39,096 nucleotides of DNA from Deinococcus frigens DSM 12807 (lineage in GTDB: Bacteria > Deinococcota > Deinococci > Deinococcales > Deinococcaceae). The position numbers and the translations under genes were made by a program. Within the stretch, counting starts at the first letter, position 1. The number at the start of each line of letters is the position of its first letter. The notes beneath the pieces are model-generated. The model did not search any database. It was not told where the DNA came from and saw only the letters and a program-made list of their open reading frames with translations. Location of the stretch: positions 1 through 39,096 of the forward strand of contig NZ_JNIW01000034.1 in assembly GCF_000701425.1 (NCBI RefSeq), in the 5' to 3' direction. Positions 18,324 to 31,714 of this stretch are shown here, one piece after another.

Positions 18324-19087
18324 CAGTGGGCCTCCTGGATCATTTCTCTGAGCTGCTCCACAGTCAGGGGCGGACTCGTTCGGTGCAGCATGGCGTGGCA
18401 GTTGGGACACACGGGCACGAGGTCCGTGTGTGGGTTCACGCTATAGCCTTCACCGACTTCAGAAAGGGGTTTGAGGTGGTGAACGTGGATAAAGCCGTAG
18501 GCGATGGGGCCGTAGAACTCCCCTAAATCGGAGTCGCAGACCGCGCAGATGGTGCCGTGATATTCCACGCAGGCTTGCCGCGCGGCGCGGTTGCGCTCGT
18601 AGGCGTTGACGGTAACTTGCCGGGTTGCACCTTCTGGATAGCTGCCGGGCGGGAGTTCGCCATCGGCCTCAAATGCTGAGGCGATGACTCTGGGTTCGTC
18701 AGCCCTCTCTCCCACCAATCCCAGCTCTTCCAGCGCCTGCGCCAGAGCGGGGCGCATGGCCCAGAAAAAGCGTTGCCCAGGCCAGCGGTCATTGTCATTT
18801 TCGCGCCAGTCACCGGAGGCCAGAAACGGCCAGCCTTCACCTACGGATTCAGGGCCGACATCAAGCAGCTCTGCGCCCAAGAGCTTGCCCAGCTTGCCGT
18901 AATCAGAGTTGCCCTTGTGTCCTGACCAGCCCATTAAAAAGGTCAGCTCTGGTTCGACCAGGGTGTGGGCTGGCGCTTCATACTGCACGCGCAGCATCTT
19001 CGCCCGCGTGGCCGTCCACTTGCCCTTGAGTTGCAAAACCTGGATGGCGTTTTTGTAATCCTCCACAGTCCATGTCGAGTTATTCAT
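18323..19087 (-). CDS. HNH endonuclease (McrA-like C-terminal domain)
   Basis: 254 aa. The C-terminal part from about residue 165 is a zinc-supported HNH nuclease: CAVC, the catalytic HVHHLKPL, then NPHTDLVPVCPNCHAMLH with the second CxxC and last His. The N-terminal 160 residues (FLMGWSGHKGNSDYGKLGKLLG) may be a DNA-recognition part; I do not recognise it. HNH proteins of this shape include modification-dependent restriction enzymes, but free-standing mobile nucleases are also possible. Its stop overlaps the hacA start (TGATG), an unusual coupling to a biosynthetic gene. Upstream there is no clear ribosome-binding site; CATACT lies 12 bases before the ATG. Confidence 0.85.
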   Translation of the reverse strand: MNNSTWTVEDYKNAIQVLQLKGKWTATRAKMLRVQYEAPAHTLVEPELTFLMGWSGHKGNSDYGKLGKLLGAELLDVGPESVGEGWPFLASGDWRENDNDRWPGQRFFWAMRPALAQALEELGLVGERADEPRVIASAFEADGELPPGSYPEGATRQVTVNAYERNRAARQACVEYHGTICAVCDSDLGEFYGPIAYGFIHVHHLKPLSEVGEGYSVNPHTDLVPVCPNCHAMLHRTSPPLTVEQLREMIQEAH

Positions 19088-19165
19088 TTTCTGAGTTTCA
19101 GTATGAAGGGATAGGCAAATCTGGCCCGGTTTGACCTAGACCCGATACCCGCCTCTGACCCATCC

Positions 19166-20347
19166 CTACTCGCGCTGCCCCGTCGCCACTGCCGCCCCCA
19201 TCAGCAGCAGCAGCGCCGAACCCAGCAGCCCCCAATTCAGCGTTCCAGTCAGGTCCGAGAGCCAGCCAGACCACAGCGGCCCCAGCACCTGCCCGGCAGA
19301 AAAGATGGCGGTGGCGGCGCTGAGGGCTGAGGCCCACACAGCGCCCGGCAGGGTGCGGCGCACCAGGGCCGTGATCGCGGCGATGACCGCCAGAAAGCAG
19401 CCGCCGAACAGGACGCCCGACAGGAACACCGGGGTCAGCGCCGCTGAGGTCAGCGGCAGGGCCGTGCCAGCCGCCAGCACCAGCAGGATCAGCGGCAGCG
19501 CCCGCCGGGTGGGCCAGCGGGCAATCGGGTCACGCCACACCCACGAGGACGCCACCACTGCCGCGCCCAGCACCATCCAGAAGGCCGCCACCGCCCCGGA
19601 ACCCAGGCCCTCGCCGCGCAGAAAGGCGATCACAAAGGTCATGTACGACACGTAGCCCGCGCCGAACAGGAAATAGGCAGTCAGTGTCGGCCACAACGGG
19701 ACCAGATTCAGCCCCGCGCTCCCACTGCCGGAACCCTTTACGCGCCCGCCCATGCCCTGTGTGCTGCGCCGCGAATAGGCACAGGCGGCCAGGGCCAGCG
19801 CGCCCACTGCCCACCAAGCGCCCTGCCAGCGGACCCCGGCGGCCAGCAGCGCCGGAACCACCGCGCCCGAGGCGACGATGCCCAGCCCCACCCCGCCGAA
19901 ATAGCCGCCCACGATCAGGCCACCGCTGCGCGGGTCGTGTGCGGAGGCCAGTTCAGCGGCCAGCGCCCCGCCGGTCACAAAGGTCACGGCCCCCGTTACC
20001 CCGGCCAGCGCACGCCACAGCAGCATCCACGGGTAGCTGCCCGTCAGGCCGGAGGCCAGCAGCGCCAGAGCCGTGATCAGCATGCCCAGCAAAAACGCCC
20101 TCCGCAGGCCCAACTGCCGCCCGACTCCAGCTCCGGTGGCCACGCCCAGCAGGTAGCCTACGGCAGACGCGGTGTTCAGGCCGCCCGACTGGGTATAGGT
20201 CCATCCCAGACTGTCCTGCATGATGGGCAGCATCAACGCATACGCGAAGCGCGCCAGTCCCAGCGCCACCGCCGGTCCCAGCGCCAGTCCCAGCGTGGGC
20301 CACAGAGCCGAGACAGGCGGGGCGGCGGCGGCGGAGGGGCGGGTCAC
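19166..20347 (-). CDS. MFS transporter, YbfB/YjiJ-like
   Basis: 393 aa with about 12 hydrophobic segments, an integral membrane transporter of the major facilitator superfamily. The opening GLALGPAVALGLARFAYALM, then QDSLGWTYTQSGGLNTA and GYLLGVATGAGVGRQLGLRR, fits the YbfB/YjiJ branch (MFS_4). A basic loop (GMGGRVKG) separates the halves. Substrate unknown, probably efflux of a small organic compound. The GTG start has TATGCT (20353-20358) 5 bases upstream, leaderless. It is divergent from the antiporter genes. Confidence 0.88.
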   Translation of the reverse strand: MTRPSAAAAPPVSALWPTLGLALGPAVALGLARFAYALMLPIMQDSLGWTYTQSGGLNTASAVGYLLGVATGAGVGRQLGLRRAFLLGMLITALALLASGLTGSYPWMLLWRALAGVTGAVTFVTGGALAAELASAHDPRSGGLIVGGYFGGVGLGIVASGAVVPALLAAGVRWQGAWWAVGALALAACAYSRRSTQGMGGRVKGSGSGSAGLNLVPLWPTLTAYFLFGAGYVSYMTFVIAFLRGEGLGSGAVAAFWMVLGAAVVASSWVWRDPIARWPTRRALPLILLVLAAGTALPLTSAALTPVFLSGVLFGGCFLAVIAAITALVRRTLPGAVWASALSAATAIFSAGQVLGPLWSGWLSDLTGTLNWGLLGSALLLLMGAAVATGQRE

Positions 20348-20614
20348 GGCTCAGCATAGGGCGGCGCGCAGATGCTGGATGGCAGACGCTGTATGGCACG
20401 GGCTGGACTTCTGGCATGCCTTTGAAGGGAACAGCGGGGCACAACGGTGTGCGGCGCAGAAAGTCGGTCCCGTTCCCCCGAGCTGCCGCCGAGATTTGGG
20501 ACTGACCACGGGCAGGAGGACTCGGAGGCAACAAAGCTGCTCCCGGCCCGCCTCCACGCTGCCATAGCAATTCACCTCCGCTTCCGAGCATGTTTCAACC
20601 CGTATCCTGAACGC

Positions 20615-21148
20615 ATGGTAAAGCTCGATGAAACCTCCCTGCCCGGCGTGGGCCTGCGCTACGACTTTGACGGCAAATTTGGCAAACGCGTAGGCGTGAT
20701 CACCCACCGCGACGGGCGGCGTGAGCTGTTCGTGTCGCTGCGGGAAGACCCCGACTCGTGCGCCCAGAGCATCGTGCTGGACGAGGCGGAATCGGAAGTG
20801 GTGGCCGATCTGCTGGGCGGCAGCACCGTGACCCGCCGGGTGGCCCAGAGCATGCAGGACATCGAGGGCCTGGCGATGGACTGGCTGCCGCTGGCCGACA
20901 GCACGCCGTTTCATGGCCAGCCGCTGGGCAGCACCATGCTCCGCACCCGCACCGGGGCCAGCATCGTGGCGATCATGCGCGGCGGCGGGGCCATTCCCGC
21001 GCCGGGGCCGGAATTTACCCTGCGCGCCGGGGACATTGTGGTGGTGGTGGGTACCGCTGAGGGCGTGACCCGCGCCGCCCGCCTGCTCAACGGCGAGCCG
21101 GAGGTCAAGGCGGCGAGAGCCGAGAAGGCGCTGGCCGAAACACCGTAA
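20615..21148 (+). CDS. TrkA-C domain regulatory subunit, KhtT-like
   Basis: 177 aa. The N-terminal part LPGVGLRYDF, GKRVGVITHRDGRRELFV resembles KhtT. The C-terminal TrkA-C (RCK_C) domain covers about 85-165, ending in PGPEFTLRAGDIVVVVGT, with LGSTMLRTRTGASIVAIMR before it. KhtT is the peripheral, nucleotide- and pH-sensing subunit of the KhtTU K+/H+ antiporter. The ATG at 20615 has TATCCT (20603-20608) 6 bases upstream (leaderless); an upstream frame extension is not supported. The antiporter subunit follows after 31 bases, so the pair is an operon. Confidence 0.88.
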   Translation: MVKLDETSLPGVGLRYDFDGKFGKRVGVITHRDGRRELFVSLREDPDSCAQSIVLDEAESEVVADLLGGSTVTRRVAQSMQDIEGLAMDWLPLADSTPFHGQPLGSTMLRTRTGASIVAIMRGGGAIPAPGPEFTLRAGDIVVVVGTAEGVTRAARLLNGEPEVKAARAEKALAETP

Positions 21149-21179
21149 TTCATCCTCCTGTACACCGAGGAGGTGAACC

Positions 21180-22367
21180 GTGGAACTGGGCCAACTGTTT
21201 CTGGAACTGGGCGGCGTGATCTTCTTGCTGGCGCTGGTGGGCCGCGCCGCCGGACGCCTGGGCATCACCCCCATTCCGCTGTACCTGCTGGCGGGTATTG
21301 CTCTGGGCGCGCTCATGTCGCTGGGCAACGCGCCCGAGGAATTCATTCATACCGGCGCGGAGATCGGCGCGGTGCTGCTGCTGTTCACGCTGGGGCTGGA
21401 ATACACCAGCGAGGAACTCAGCAGCAACCTGAGGGCCAACCGGCAGATCGGTCTTATTGATCTGGCCCTGAATTTCACGCCGGGGCTGATCGCGGGGTTT
21501 CTGCTGGGCTTCACCCCGATGGCCGCCGTGCTGCTGGGCGGCGTCACCTACCTGACCTCCAGCGGGATTGCCAGCAAGATTCTGCGGGACCTGGGACGGC
21601 TGGGCAACCGCGAGACCCCGGTGATCCTGGCGGTCTGCGTGATCGAGGACGTGGTGATGGCCGCCTACCTGCCGGTGGTGGCCGCCCTGCTGATCGGCGG
21701 AACGCTGGTGGCGGTGGGTGTCAACCTGCTGGTGGCGCTGGCCGCCTTCGGGCTGGCCTTTTTTCTGGCGCTGCGTTACGGCCATGTGCTGAGCCGCGTG
21801 ATGAACGTGCCCAGCGACGAGGCGCTGCTGCTGGGCGTGCTGGGGCTGGTCCTGATCGTGGCAGGAGTTGCCGATCTGCTCAAGGTCAGCGCGGCCATCG
21901 GCGCATTTCTGGTCGGCATCGCGCTGTCGGGCGAGGTGGCCGAGCGCGCGCGCCGTCAGGTGGAGCCGCTGAGGGACCTGTTCGCCGCCGTCTTCTTCGT
22001 GTTCTTCGGCCTCCAGCTCAATCTGGCCGAGGTGCCCGCCGTGCTGCTGCCCGCCATTGTGCTGACCCTGATCACCGGGGCCACCAAGTTCACAGTGGGC
22101 TGGCTGGGTGCGGCCCGCGCGGGCGTGCAACTGCGCGGGCGGTTTCGCGCCGGGACCACCCTGATCCCGCGCGGCGAATTCAGCATTCTGATCGCCGGGC
22201 TGGGTCTGAGCCTGGCCCCCAGCCTGGGGCCGCTGGCCGCCGTGTATGTGCTGCTCACCGCCATCCTGGGGCCGGTGCTGTCACGCTTCGACGCGCAGCT
22301 CGCGCCGCTGCTGGAGCGCAAGAAACCAGAGCACAAGGTCCCCGCGCCGGGCCAGATATCGAGATAG
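21180..22367 (+). CDS. cation:proton antiporter (CPA2, KhtU-like)
   Basis: 395 aa with about 12 membrane helices, inner-membrane K+(Na+)/H+ antiporter of the CPA2 family. Characteristic segments are IPLYLLAGIALG, LLFTLGLEY, YLTSSGIASKIL, VIEDVVMA (ion-binding Asp region) and VFFVFFGLQL. There is no C-terminal TrkA-N domain, as in KhtU, which relies on a separate subunit. The GTG start has AGGAGGTG 4 bases upstream. Immediately downstream of the KhtT-like gene. Confidence 0.9.
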   Translation: MELGQLFLELGGVIFLLALVGRAAGRLGITPIPLYLLAGIALGALMSLGNAPEEFIHTGAEIGAVLLLFTLGLEYTSEELSSNLRANRQIGLIDLALNFTPGLIAGFLLGFTPMAAVLLGGVTYLTSSGIASKILRDLGRLGNRETPVILAVCVIEDVVMAAYLPVVAALLIGGTLVAVGVNLLVALAAFGLAFFLALRYGHVLSRVMNVPSDEALLLGVLGLVLIVAGVADLLKVSAAIGAFLVGIALSGEVAERARRQVEPLRDLFAAVFFVFFGLQLNLAEVPAVLLPAIVLTLITGATKFTVGWLGAARAGVQLRGRFRAGTTLIPRGEFSILIAGLGLSLAPSLGPLAAVYVLLTAILGPVLSRFDAQLAPLLERKKPEHKVPAPGQISR

Positions 22368-22454
22368 AGACCGACACAGAGATGAGGTCCGCATGACCGG
22401 ACGCTCTACACACTTCTTTGGAGACCGGACTGGACCACTGCCTATACTCGGTGC

Positions 22455-24503
<2,049 letters not shown>

Positions 24504-24523
24504 ATTCCCAGCTTCCTCCCAGT

Positions 24524-24560
24524 CCGGCTCATCTGAATGAAGGTGAGCCGGGTTGCTTTT
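24524..24560 (+). terminator. terminator after the oligopeptidase gene
   Basis: CCGGCTCA (24524-24531) pairs with TGAGCCGG (24544-24551), then GTTGC and four T. It also insulates the promoter of the CAP gene (TATTCT at 24565-24570). Confidence 0.7.
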
Positions 24561-24576
24561 GCGTTATTCTGTGCGA

Positions 24577-25068
24577 ATGGTCCAACGCGCACTGCTGCTC
24601 GTCGCCGCCCTGACGCTCCTGTTCGCTGTCCCGGCGGCCCAGGCCCAGGCCAGCCTGGAGGCGCAGCTTCTCGCGCGGCTGAACCAGATCAGGGCGCAGG
24701 GCGTGAGTTGCCCGGGCAGTGGACGCCGCCCGGTGGCCGGGGCATTGAGCTTCAACGCGCGGCATGCCCTGGCCGCCCGCCTCCAGGCCGGCTACATGGG
24801 GACGTCCGGGCGCGTGACCCACACGGGGCAAAACGGCAGCACACCCCGCGTCCGGGCGGCCAGCACGGGCGTCAACGCCACCAGCGTCACCGAGATCGTG
24901 TACATGGGTTCGGGCCTCAATACTGAGGGGGCCGTGCGTTGGTGGCTGGGCAGCCCGGTCCACTGTTACTGGATGACCGAGCGGCGCTATACCCATGCCG
25001 GGGCCAGCGTGGTACGGGGGGCGCATGGGACGGCGTATGTGATCGTCCTGAGCAGTCAGCCGAGGTAA
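24577..25068 (+). CDS. secreted CAP domain-containing protein
   Basis: About 163 aa. Signal peptide [20 protein letters not shown] with cleavage near AQA (residue 23). The mature part is a short CAP/SCP (PR-1) domain: [13 protein letters not shown] at its start, [13 protein letters not shown], and the TEIVYMGS block, which in CAP proteins contributes the conserved cleft. Two Cys (SCPGSG and HCYW) could form a disulphide. CAP proteins are extracellular with diverse, often unknown roles. The start ATG at 24577 has TATTCT 6 bases upstream; the ATG at 24553 lies upstream of that box. Confidence 0.85.
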   Translation: MVQRALLLVAALTLLFAVPAAQAQASLEAQLLARLNQIRAQGVSCPGSGRRPVAGALSFNARHALAARLQAGYMGTSGRVTHTGQNGSTPRVRAASTGVNATSVTEIVYMGSGLNTEGAVRWWLGSPVHCYWMTERRYTHAGASVVRGAHGTAYVIVLSSQPR

Positions 25069-25189
25069 AGGAATTCGCGGCCTCTCACTGCACCGTTCGT
25101 CCTAGATCGGTGTCGAGCTTCGCGCTCGTCATGCCTCGGGCAGCCGGGTGGCGGCCAGCGGTCAGGCAATAGCGGGGCCAACTGTTCGG

Positions 25190-25440
25190 CTCAGGAGCAG
25201 TCGCGAGCGTGTCCGTCGACGCCATCACGCAGGAGCTGAGAGTCTGGGAATGCACCTGCTTCAGCCCCGGAACTTCCCCATCAAACAGCCGCCCGCCCTG
25301 GCCCAGCGTGGCGGGCGAGACCGGCGGGTCAGTTGATCCCCGGAGCAGTGCCGCAGGAAAAATTGCACGAGTCCGCCGCTGCCACAGACCAGAATGTCCT
25401 TACCGCCCTGTATTAGGTGGTTGTTCTGCTGCTCAAGCCT
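25190..25440 (-). pseudogene. remnant of a dihydrofolate-reductase-family (RibD C-terminal) gene
   Basis: On the minus strand one frame reads HLIQGGKDILVCGSGGLVQF and FLRH. After a frameshift another reads VSPATLGQGGRLFDGEVPGL and KQVHSQTLSS. Together these are the C-terminal half of RibD_C/YyaP-type reductases in the right order. The N-terminal half is missing, and the fragment starts where radA ends. No intact gene is present. The rest of 25069-25189 shows nothing recognisable. Confidence 0.65.
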
Positions 25441-26785
25441 TCGCCGTCTGCCACACCACACCCACGGCCTCCTCCACGCTCTTTACGCCCGCGTGACCGG
25501 CCAGGCCAGGCGGCACAATCAGGCGTTTGTAGCCGGCGCGGCCCGCTTCCTCGGCGCGGCGCTGGGAGGCCACCGTGCTGCGGACCTCTCCGGCCAGACC
25601 CACCTCGCCGAACACCGCCACGTTTTGCGGCAGAGCGCGGCCCACCACCGCGCTGTACACGGCCAGGGCCACGGCCAGGTCGAGGCCCGGATCGGGAACT
25701 TTCAGGCCGCCCGCCAGGTTCACGTACACGTCCAGGCCGCCCAGCGTCAGGTCTAGGCGGCGTTCCAGCACGGCCAACACCACGTCCACCCGGCGCGGGT
25801 CCAGGCCCACCACCACGCGCCGGGCGTTGGGGTACGGGGTCTTGCTGGCCAGTGCCTGCACCTCCAGCAGCATGGGGCGCTGGCCGTCCACGGTGGCGGC
25901 CACCACGCTGCCCGGCACGCCCACCGGACGCTCGGCCAGGAAGGCGGCGCTGGGATTTTCCACGGCGATCAGGCCCTCGCCGCGCATCTCGAAGACGCCC
26001 AGCTCCCCGGCCTGTCCAAAGCGGTTCTTAACGCTGCGGAGCAGACGGAACGCGCCCACCGTTTCCAGAAAGACCGTGGTGTCCACGATGTGCTCCATGA
26101 CCTTCGGCCCGGCTACGGTGCCGTCCTTGGTGACGTGGCCCACCAGCACGGTGGCGGTGCCGGTTTCCTTGGCCGCCCGCGTCAGCGTGGACGTGCTGTC
26201 GCGCACCTGCGCCACGCCGCCGGGCGCACCCTCGCCCTCCACCGTCACGGTCTGGATGCTGTCCACGATGCACAGCGCGGGTCTATGTTCGCTCATGAGG
26301 GCCGCGATGTGTTCGGCGCGGGTGTCGCGGGTGAGCTGGATGTCGGCGGTGACGCCCAGTCGGTCTGCGCGGAGCCGGATCTGCTCCAGCGATTCCTCCC
26401 CTGCCACATACAACACGGTGCCGCCCGCCCGCGCTACGCTGTCGGCCACCTGAAGCAGCAGCGTGCTCTTGCCGATGCCCGGTTCGCCGCCGATCAGGGT
26501 GACGCCCCCGGCCACCAGGCCACCGCCCAGCACCCGGTCCATTTCCAGAATGCCCGACGAGGTGCGCGGTTCCTCACGCCGCCCGACGGTAGACAGCGGC
26601 GTGAGCTTGCCACCGGAAATGCCGCCGTAGCCCCCCGCCCCGCCGCCGCGCGCCTTGCCACCCGTGACGCTGGGCACTTCCTCCTCAAAGGAATTCCACG
26701 CCTGACAGTTTGGACAGCGGCCCAGCGGTTTGGCCGACGTGTAGCCGCAACTGTTGCAGACGTATTTGGTGGTGACCCTAGCCAT
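25433..26785 (-). CDS. radA: DNA repair protein RadA (Sms)
   Basis: 450 aa. A RecA-like ATPase that promotes branch migration of recombination intermediates; in Deinococcus it helps reassemble broken chromosomes. The N-terminal zinc finger has C10, C13, C24 and C27. Walker [10 protein letters not shown] is at 100-108, followed by the RadA-specific KNRFG motif and a C-terminal Lon-protease-like domain ([16 protein letters not shown]). Length is normal. The start overlaps the end of the DUF2087 gene by 8 bases, so they form one transcript. Confidence 0.96.
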   Translation of the reverse strand: MARVTTKYVCNSCGYTSAKPLGRCPNCQAWNSFEEEVPSVTGGKARGGGAGGYGGISGGKLTPLSTVGRREEPRTSSGILEMDRVLGGGLVAGGVTLIGGEPGIGKSTLLLQVADSVARAGGTVLYVAGEESLEQIRLRADRLGVTADIQLTRDTRAEHIAALMSEHRPALCIVDSIQTVTVEGEGAPGGVAQVRDSTSTLTRAAKETGTATVLVGHVTKDGTVAGPKVMEHIVDTTVFLETVGAFRLLRSVKNRFGQAGELGVFEMRGEGLIAVENPSAAFLAERPVGVPGSVVAATVDGQRPMLLEVQALASKTPYPNARRVVVGLDPRRVDVVLAVLERRLDLTLGGLDVYVNLAGGLKVPDPGLDLAVALAVYSAVVGRALPQNVAVFGEVGLAGEVRSTVASQRRAEEAGRAGYKRLIVPPGLAGHAGVKSVEEAVGVVWQTAKA

Positions 26786-27122
26786 TCTTGGAAACGCTGA
26801 TCTCCACCTCGCCGGACGGTTCGCTGGCAGAGTCGGCAGGCTCCGCGCTCACGCCGGGACGGCCATCCGCGCGCCAGTACGCGCCGTCTGCGGTGGCCAG
26901 GTACTCGCTGTCCAGCAGTTCGGTCAGCAGGATCGAGGGGTCTTCCAGGGTGCTGTGATCGGCCAGCACGCCTTCCACCTGGCCCTGATCGTAGGACACG
27001 CCCGGCTCGAACAGGCCGGTCAGGTGGTCCAGAATCGCCATCTGGTGAACGCGGCGGCGTTTGCTGGGCCAGGCGGTGATGCGCCCGTGGTCGTCTTGAA
27101 AGTCGGTGATGCTTTTGGTCAT
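26778..27122 (-). CDS. DUF2087 domain-containing protein
   Basis: About 114 aa. The residues [37 protein letters not shown], and the ending [16 protein letters not shown] match DUF2087, a small winged-helix-like domain often found in transcription regulators. The C-terminal tail is acidic. The ATG at 27122 has TAGCAT (27130-27135) 7 bases upstream, leaderless. The gene overlaps radA, which it precedes, so it may influence or be co-regulated with recombination functions (inference). Confidence 0.82.
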   Translation of the reverse strand: MTKSITDFQDDHGRITAWPSKRRRVHQMAILDHLTGLFEPGVSYDQGQVEGVLADHSTLEDPSILLTELLDSEYLATADGAYWRADGRPGVSAEPADSASEPSGEVEISVSKNG

Positions 27123-27179
27123 GGGGCACATGCTACGCGCTGGGAGTGCAGGGCAGCGGGCAAGGAAGCACAAAGCGGC

Positions 27180-27499
27180 TCAGGCTGAGCGCGCCCGCTC
27201 CCGAAGGTACAGGTAGAGCGGCAAGCCGAAGGAAGCACCGATGGTCACGCAGCCCAGCAGCGGCAACCAGGCCAGCCGAACCTGGTCCCACCGCCATTCG
27301 GCCAGGATCATGGCCATGATGGTCAGCACACTGATCAAGACATCAGCCAAGGCGAAAGCCGCGAGGCGGGTTGCCGTCGCCTGCTGGACGAGGGCCGACA
27401 GATCAAGACCGTTGTCGGCAATCCATGGAAGGAACTGGCCGCAGGGCAGGAGCAGGGACCAGCCCTGCGGCACTGAGGAGCAGGTAAATCCATTTCATG
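27180..27499 (-). pseudogene. DUF2834 membrane protein gene, frameshifted
   Basis: The first part begins at ATG 27499 and reads MKWIYLLLSAAGLV; the rest continues in another frame as LLPCGQFLPWIADNGLDL and so on to YLYLRERARSA. Joined, they give a typical DUF2834 protein of about 105 aa with three membrane segments (IYLLL, ALADVLISVLTIMAMILAEW, LPLLGCVTIGASFGLPLYLYL). The break lies at about 27445-27470 and needs a one-base indel. Either a recent pseudogene or a sequencing error. Confidence 0.7.
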
Positions 27500-27836
27500 G
27501 CCTGAACGTACGGTGGACCACCGATGAGGCCAGCCACGGCTTCGGGCAATCCTCACGCGGCCCGGCACCAGCCGCACGACCACCATCAACACACGCTCCA
27601 GACTTCGCTGGACCAGCCTGCGCCACAGACCAAAGCCCAGATCGACGGCAGTGCCGGCGCATGCGGCGCTGCCGATCAGGTGTTCACGGCCCCCGGCCAG
27701 GGCGGAGGGTTTGACACTGAGACGAAATTCAAGGAGTGACAGGTCTGCAAGGGCCAGACGGTTCGCCTGCGGCCCCGAGCTGCCGCACTCTTCTGGAAGG
27801 ACTGTTTCGCGGTGGCCATCCAGTTTGAGGCGCAGA
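27500..27836. other. intergenic region, no recognised gene
   Basis: About 340 bases between the DUF2834 remnant and the clpC-like terminator. Several frames are open on both strands but none has a recognisable motif, start signal or family pattern. One minus-strand stretch (LLEFRLSVKPSALAGGREHL) looks protein-like, so decayed coding DNA is possible. Confidence 0.35.
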
Positions 27837-27868
27837 ACAAAAGAAGCCCTCTCCGCTGGGAAGAGGGT
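27837..27868 (-). terminator. terminator of the clpC-like gene
   Basis: On the minus strand CCCTCT (27868-27863) pairs with AGAGGG (27853-27848), followed by CTTCTTTTG. It lies about 36 bases past the stop. Confidence 0.7.
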
Positions 27869-27904
27869 GGGGGGATTTGCAAAGCTACCGAGCCGAGGCG
27901 GCTG

Positions 27905-30142
<2,238 letters not shown>

Positions 30143-30376
30143 GGCTAGACCCCCAGGGGGCGGAAACGCACAGTCGCGCGTGGCTCGTTCAGATCACGGA
30201 AAGGAAGGATAGATTCAGGCCGAAATTCAGGGTGGACGGACAGTCGCGAGTCTAGAGCATCCCCCCCGCGTCAGACGCGCCTAAACTTACGTTCTTGCCC
30301 ACCCGTACTGTAAGCCTCCCCACCTGACGCGCGTCTTTCGCCCCTGTGTCCCCCCCCGCCCGCTACCCTGTACAGC

Positions 30377-30775
30377 ATGACCGACACCGAACACGGCAGC
30401 AGCCCACCTCAGCCAGAAGGCCGCGCCAGGGGGGTTGTTTTTGGCTCCCAGCATGACCGCATCATGGAGCGGCTACAGGGACTGGACGCCGATCTGGCCG
30501 CGTACATCCAGGATTTTGCCTACGACACCGTCTACGACTCCTCGGCGCTGGATCTGAAGACGCAGGAGTTGATCGCCTGCGCCCTGCTGGTGTCGCTGGG
30601 CAGCCCGCCGGAATTGAGGACGCACCTGCGCGGGGCGCTGAACGCTGGAGCCACCGAGGCGCAGGTCCGGGGCGCGTTGATGCTGTGCGTGCCCTACCTG
30701 GGCTTTCCGCGCACGGTGGCCGGGTTCGAGGTGCTCAAGACCTTCCTGGACGCTCAGGAAACGAAAAAAGGGTGA
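30377..30775 (+). CDS. carboxymuconolactone decarboxylase (CMD/AhpD-like) family protein
   Basis: 132 aa. All-helical CMD fold: [40 protein letters not shown] and [21 protein letters not shown]. The AhpD active-site CxxC is missing, so a decarboxylase-like or unknown role is likelier than peroxidase reduction. The ATG has TACCCT (30364-30369) 7 bases upstream, leaderless. It converges on the outer-membrane protein gene, with a shared hairpin at its 3' end. Confidence 0.88.
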   Translation: MTDTEHGSSPPQPEGRARGVVFGSQHDRIMERLQGLDADLAAYIQDFAYDTVYDSSALDLKTQELIACALLVSLGSPPELRTHLRGALNAGATEAQVRGALMLCVPYLGFPRTVAGFEVLKTFLDAQETKKG

Positions 30776-30797
30776 ACGGGCCGCAGCCTGTTCACCC
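30764..30797 (-). terminator. terminator of the outer-membrane protein gene
   Basis: GGGTGAAC (30770-30777) pairs with GTTCACCC (30790-30797); on the minus strand it is followed by six T. The T-run lies inside the end of the CMD gene, so it mainly serves the leftward gene. Confidence 0.85.
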
Positions 30798-30815
30798 CCT
30801 TTCCCTAAACTCAGA

Positions 30816-31499
30816 TCAGAACATGTACTTGACGCCGATACGGGCCTTGAAGTTGGTGCCGGGGCGGATGAACCGAGCGCCGTTCTCAGCGTAGCTGCCA
30901 TCGCTGGTGTCGTAGCGGTCAGAGTAGCTGGTGCCATCTGTTTTTGTCGCGTTGACATTGATCGCGCTGTTGAAGAAATAATCTGCACCCAAGTCACCCA
31001 CCAGACTCAGATTGCCGGTCAGGGCGTAGCTGGCCATCGCACCCGCACCCAGACCAAAAGAGCTGGAAGAGTACGTGGTGGTCCTGCCGCTGCCGTATTC
31101 CTCATTGGCGCGGAACATGCCGTAGCGCACGCCGCCGTAGACCAGCGTATCGATGCCCGGAGCCACCTCACCCAGACCGTAAGTCCCATCGATGGAGACA
31201 ACGGTCTGGCTGCCCGATTCCGTCGCGCGGCCTGCCTGTTTGGCTGCCCCAAACGTCTCGCCGGGACCGGAGAGGCCAGGAAGCTCGGGACTGGCGTCAT
31301 TGATCGAGTCGCTGGGACGGGTGTAGGCCACGCCCACCTTGACGCCCACCGGGCCAATCACGTTGGGGGCGTGCACGAATACCTCGCCGCTCAGGCCGCC
31401 CGCATAGCCGCCGGTCAGGCCGAGGTGAAGGTTGTTAAAAGCTTGCGCGCCCGCCGTGGCAGAGACCGCGAGAATGGTCAGGGAAATCAGTTTCTTCAT
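30816..31499 (-). CDS. outer-membrane beta-barrel protein
   Basis: About 227 aa. Signal peptide MKKLISLTILAVSATAGAQA. The mature protein has alternating amphipathic strands (LHLGLTGGYAGGLSGEVFVH, GVKVGVAYTR, ADYFFNSA). It ends in ARIGVKYMF, whose terminal Phe is the usual beta-signal for outer-membrane insertion. That suggests an 8-stranded barrel; the ligand or role is unknown. The start ATG at 31499 follows a weak TGGGG; an upstream frame extension to 31625 has no signal-peptide sense. Stand-alone gene. Confidence 0.85.
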   Translation of the reverse strand: MKKLISLTILAVSATAGAQAFNNLHLGLTGGYAGGLSGEVFVHAPNVIGPVGVKVGVAYTRPSDSINDASPELPGLSGPGETFGAAKQAGRATESGSQTVVSIDGTYGLGEVAPGIDTLVYGGVRYGMFRANEEYGSGRTTTYSSSSFGLGAGAMASYALTGNLSLVGDLGADYFFNSAINVNATKTDGTSYSDRYDTSDGSYAENGARFIRPGTNFKARIGVKYMF

Positions 31500-31714
31500 T
31501 GCCCCAGGTTCGGCGCTGAACATGAGAATCCCCGCCGCTCTGGTTGACGACGAATTTAGAGAGCAGTGAGGAGAGGCTATCTCTGGCACAGGAACGCCCC
31601 GAGGTGCTTTGTACCTTTTCCCCATCCAGCCGCCCCCGGTCTATCGCAAAATGAGACGCCTTGAATGCAGTATTTTCCTTAAGACCACCATGTTCGTTAT
31701 GACGATGACCCTGC

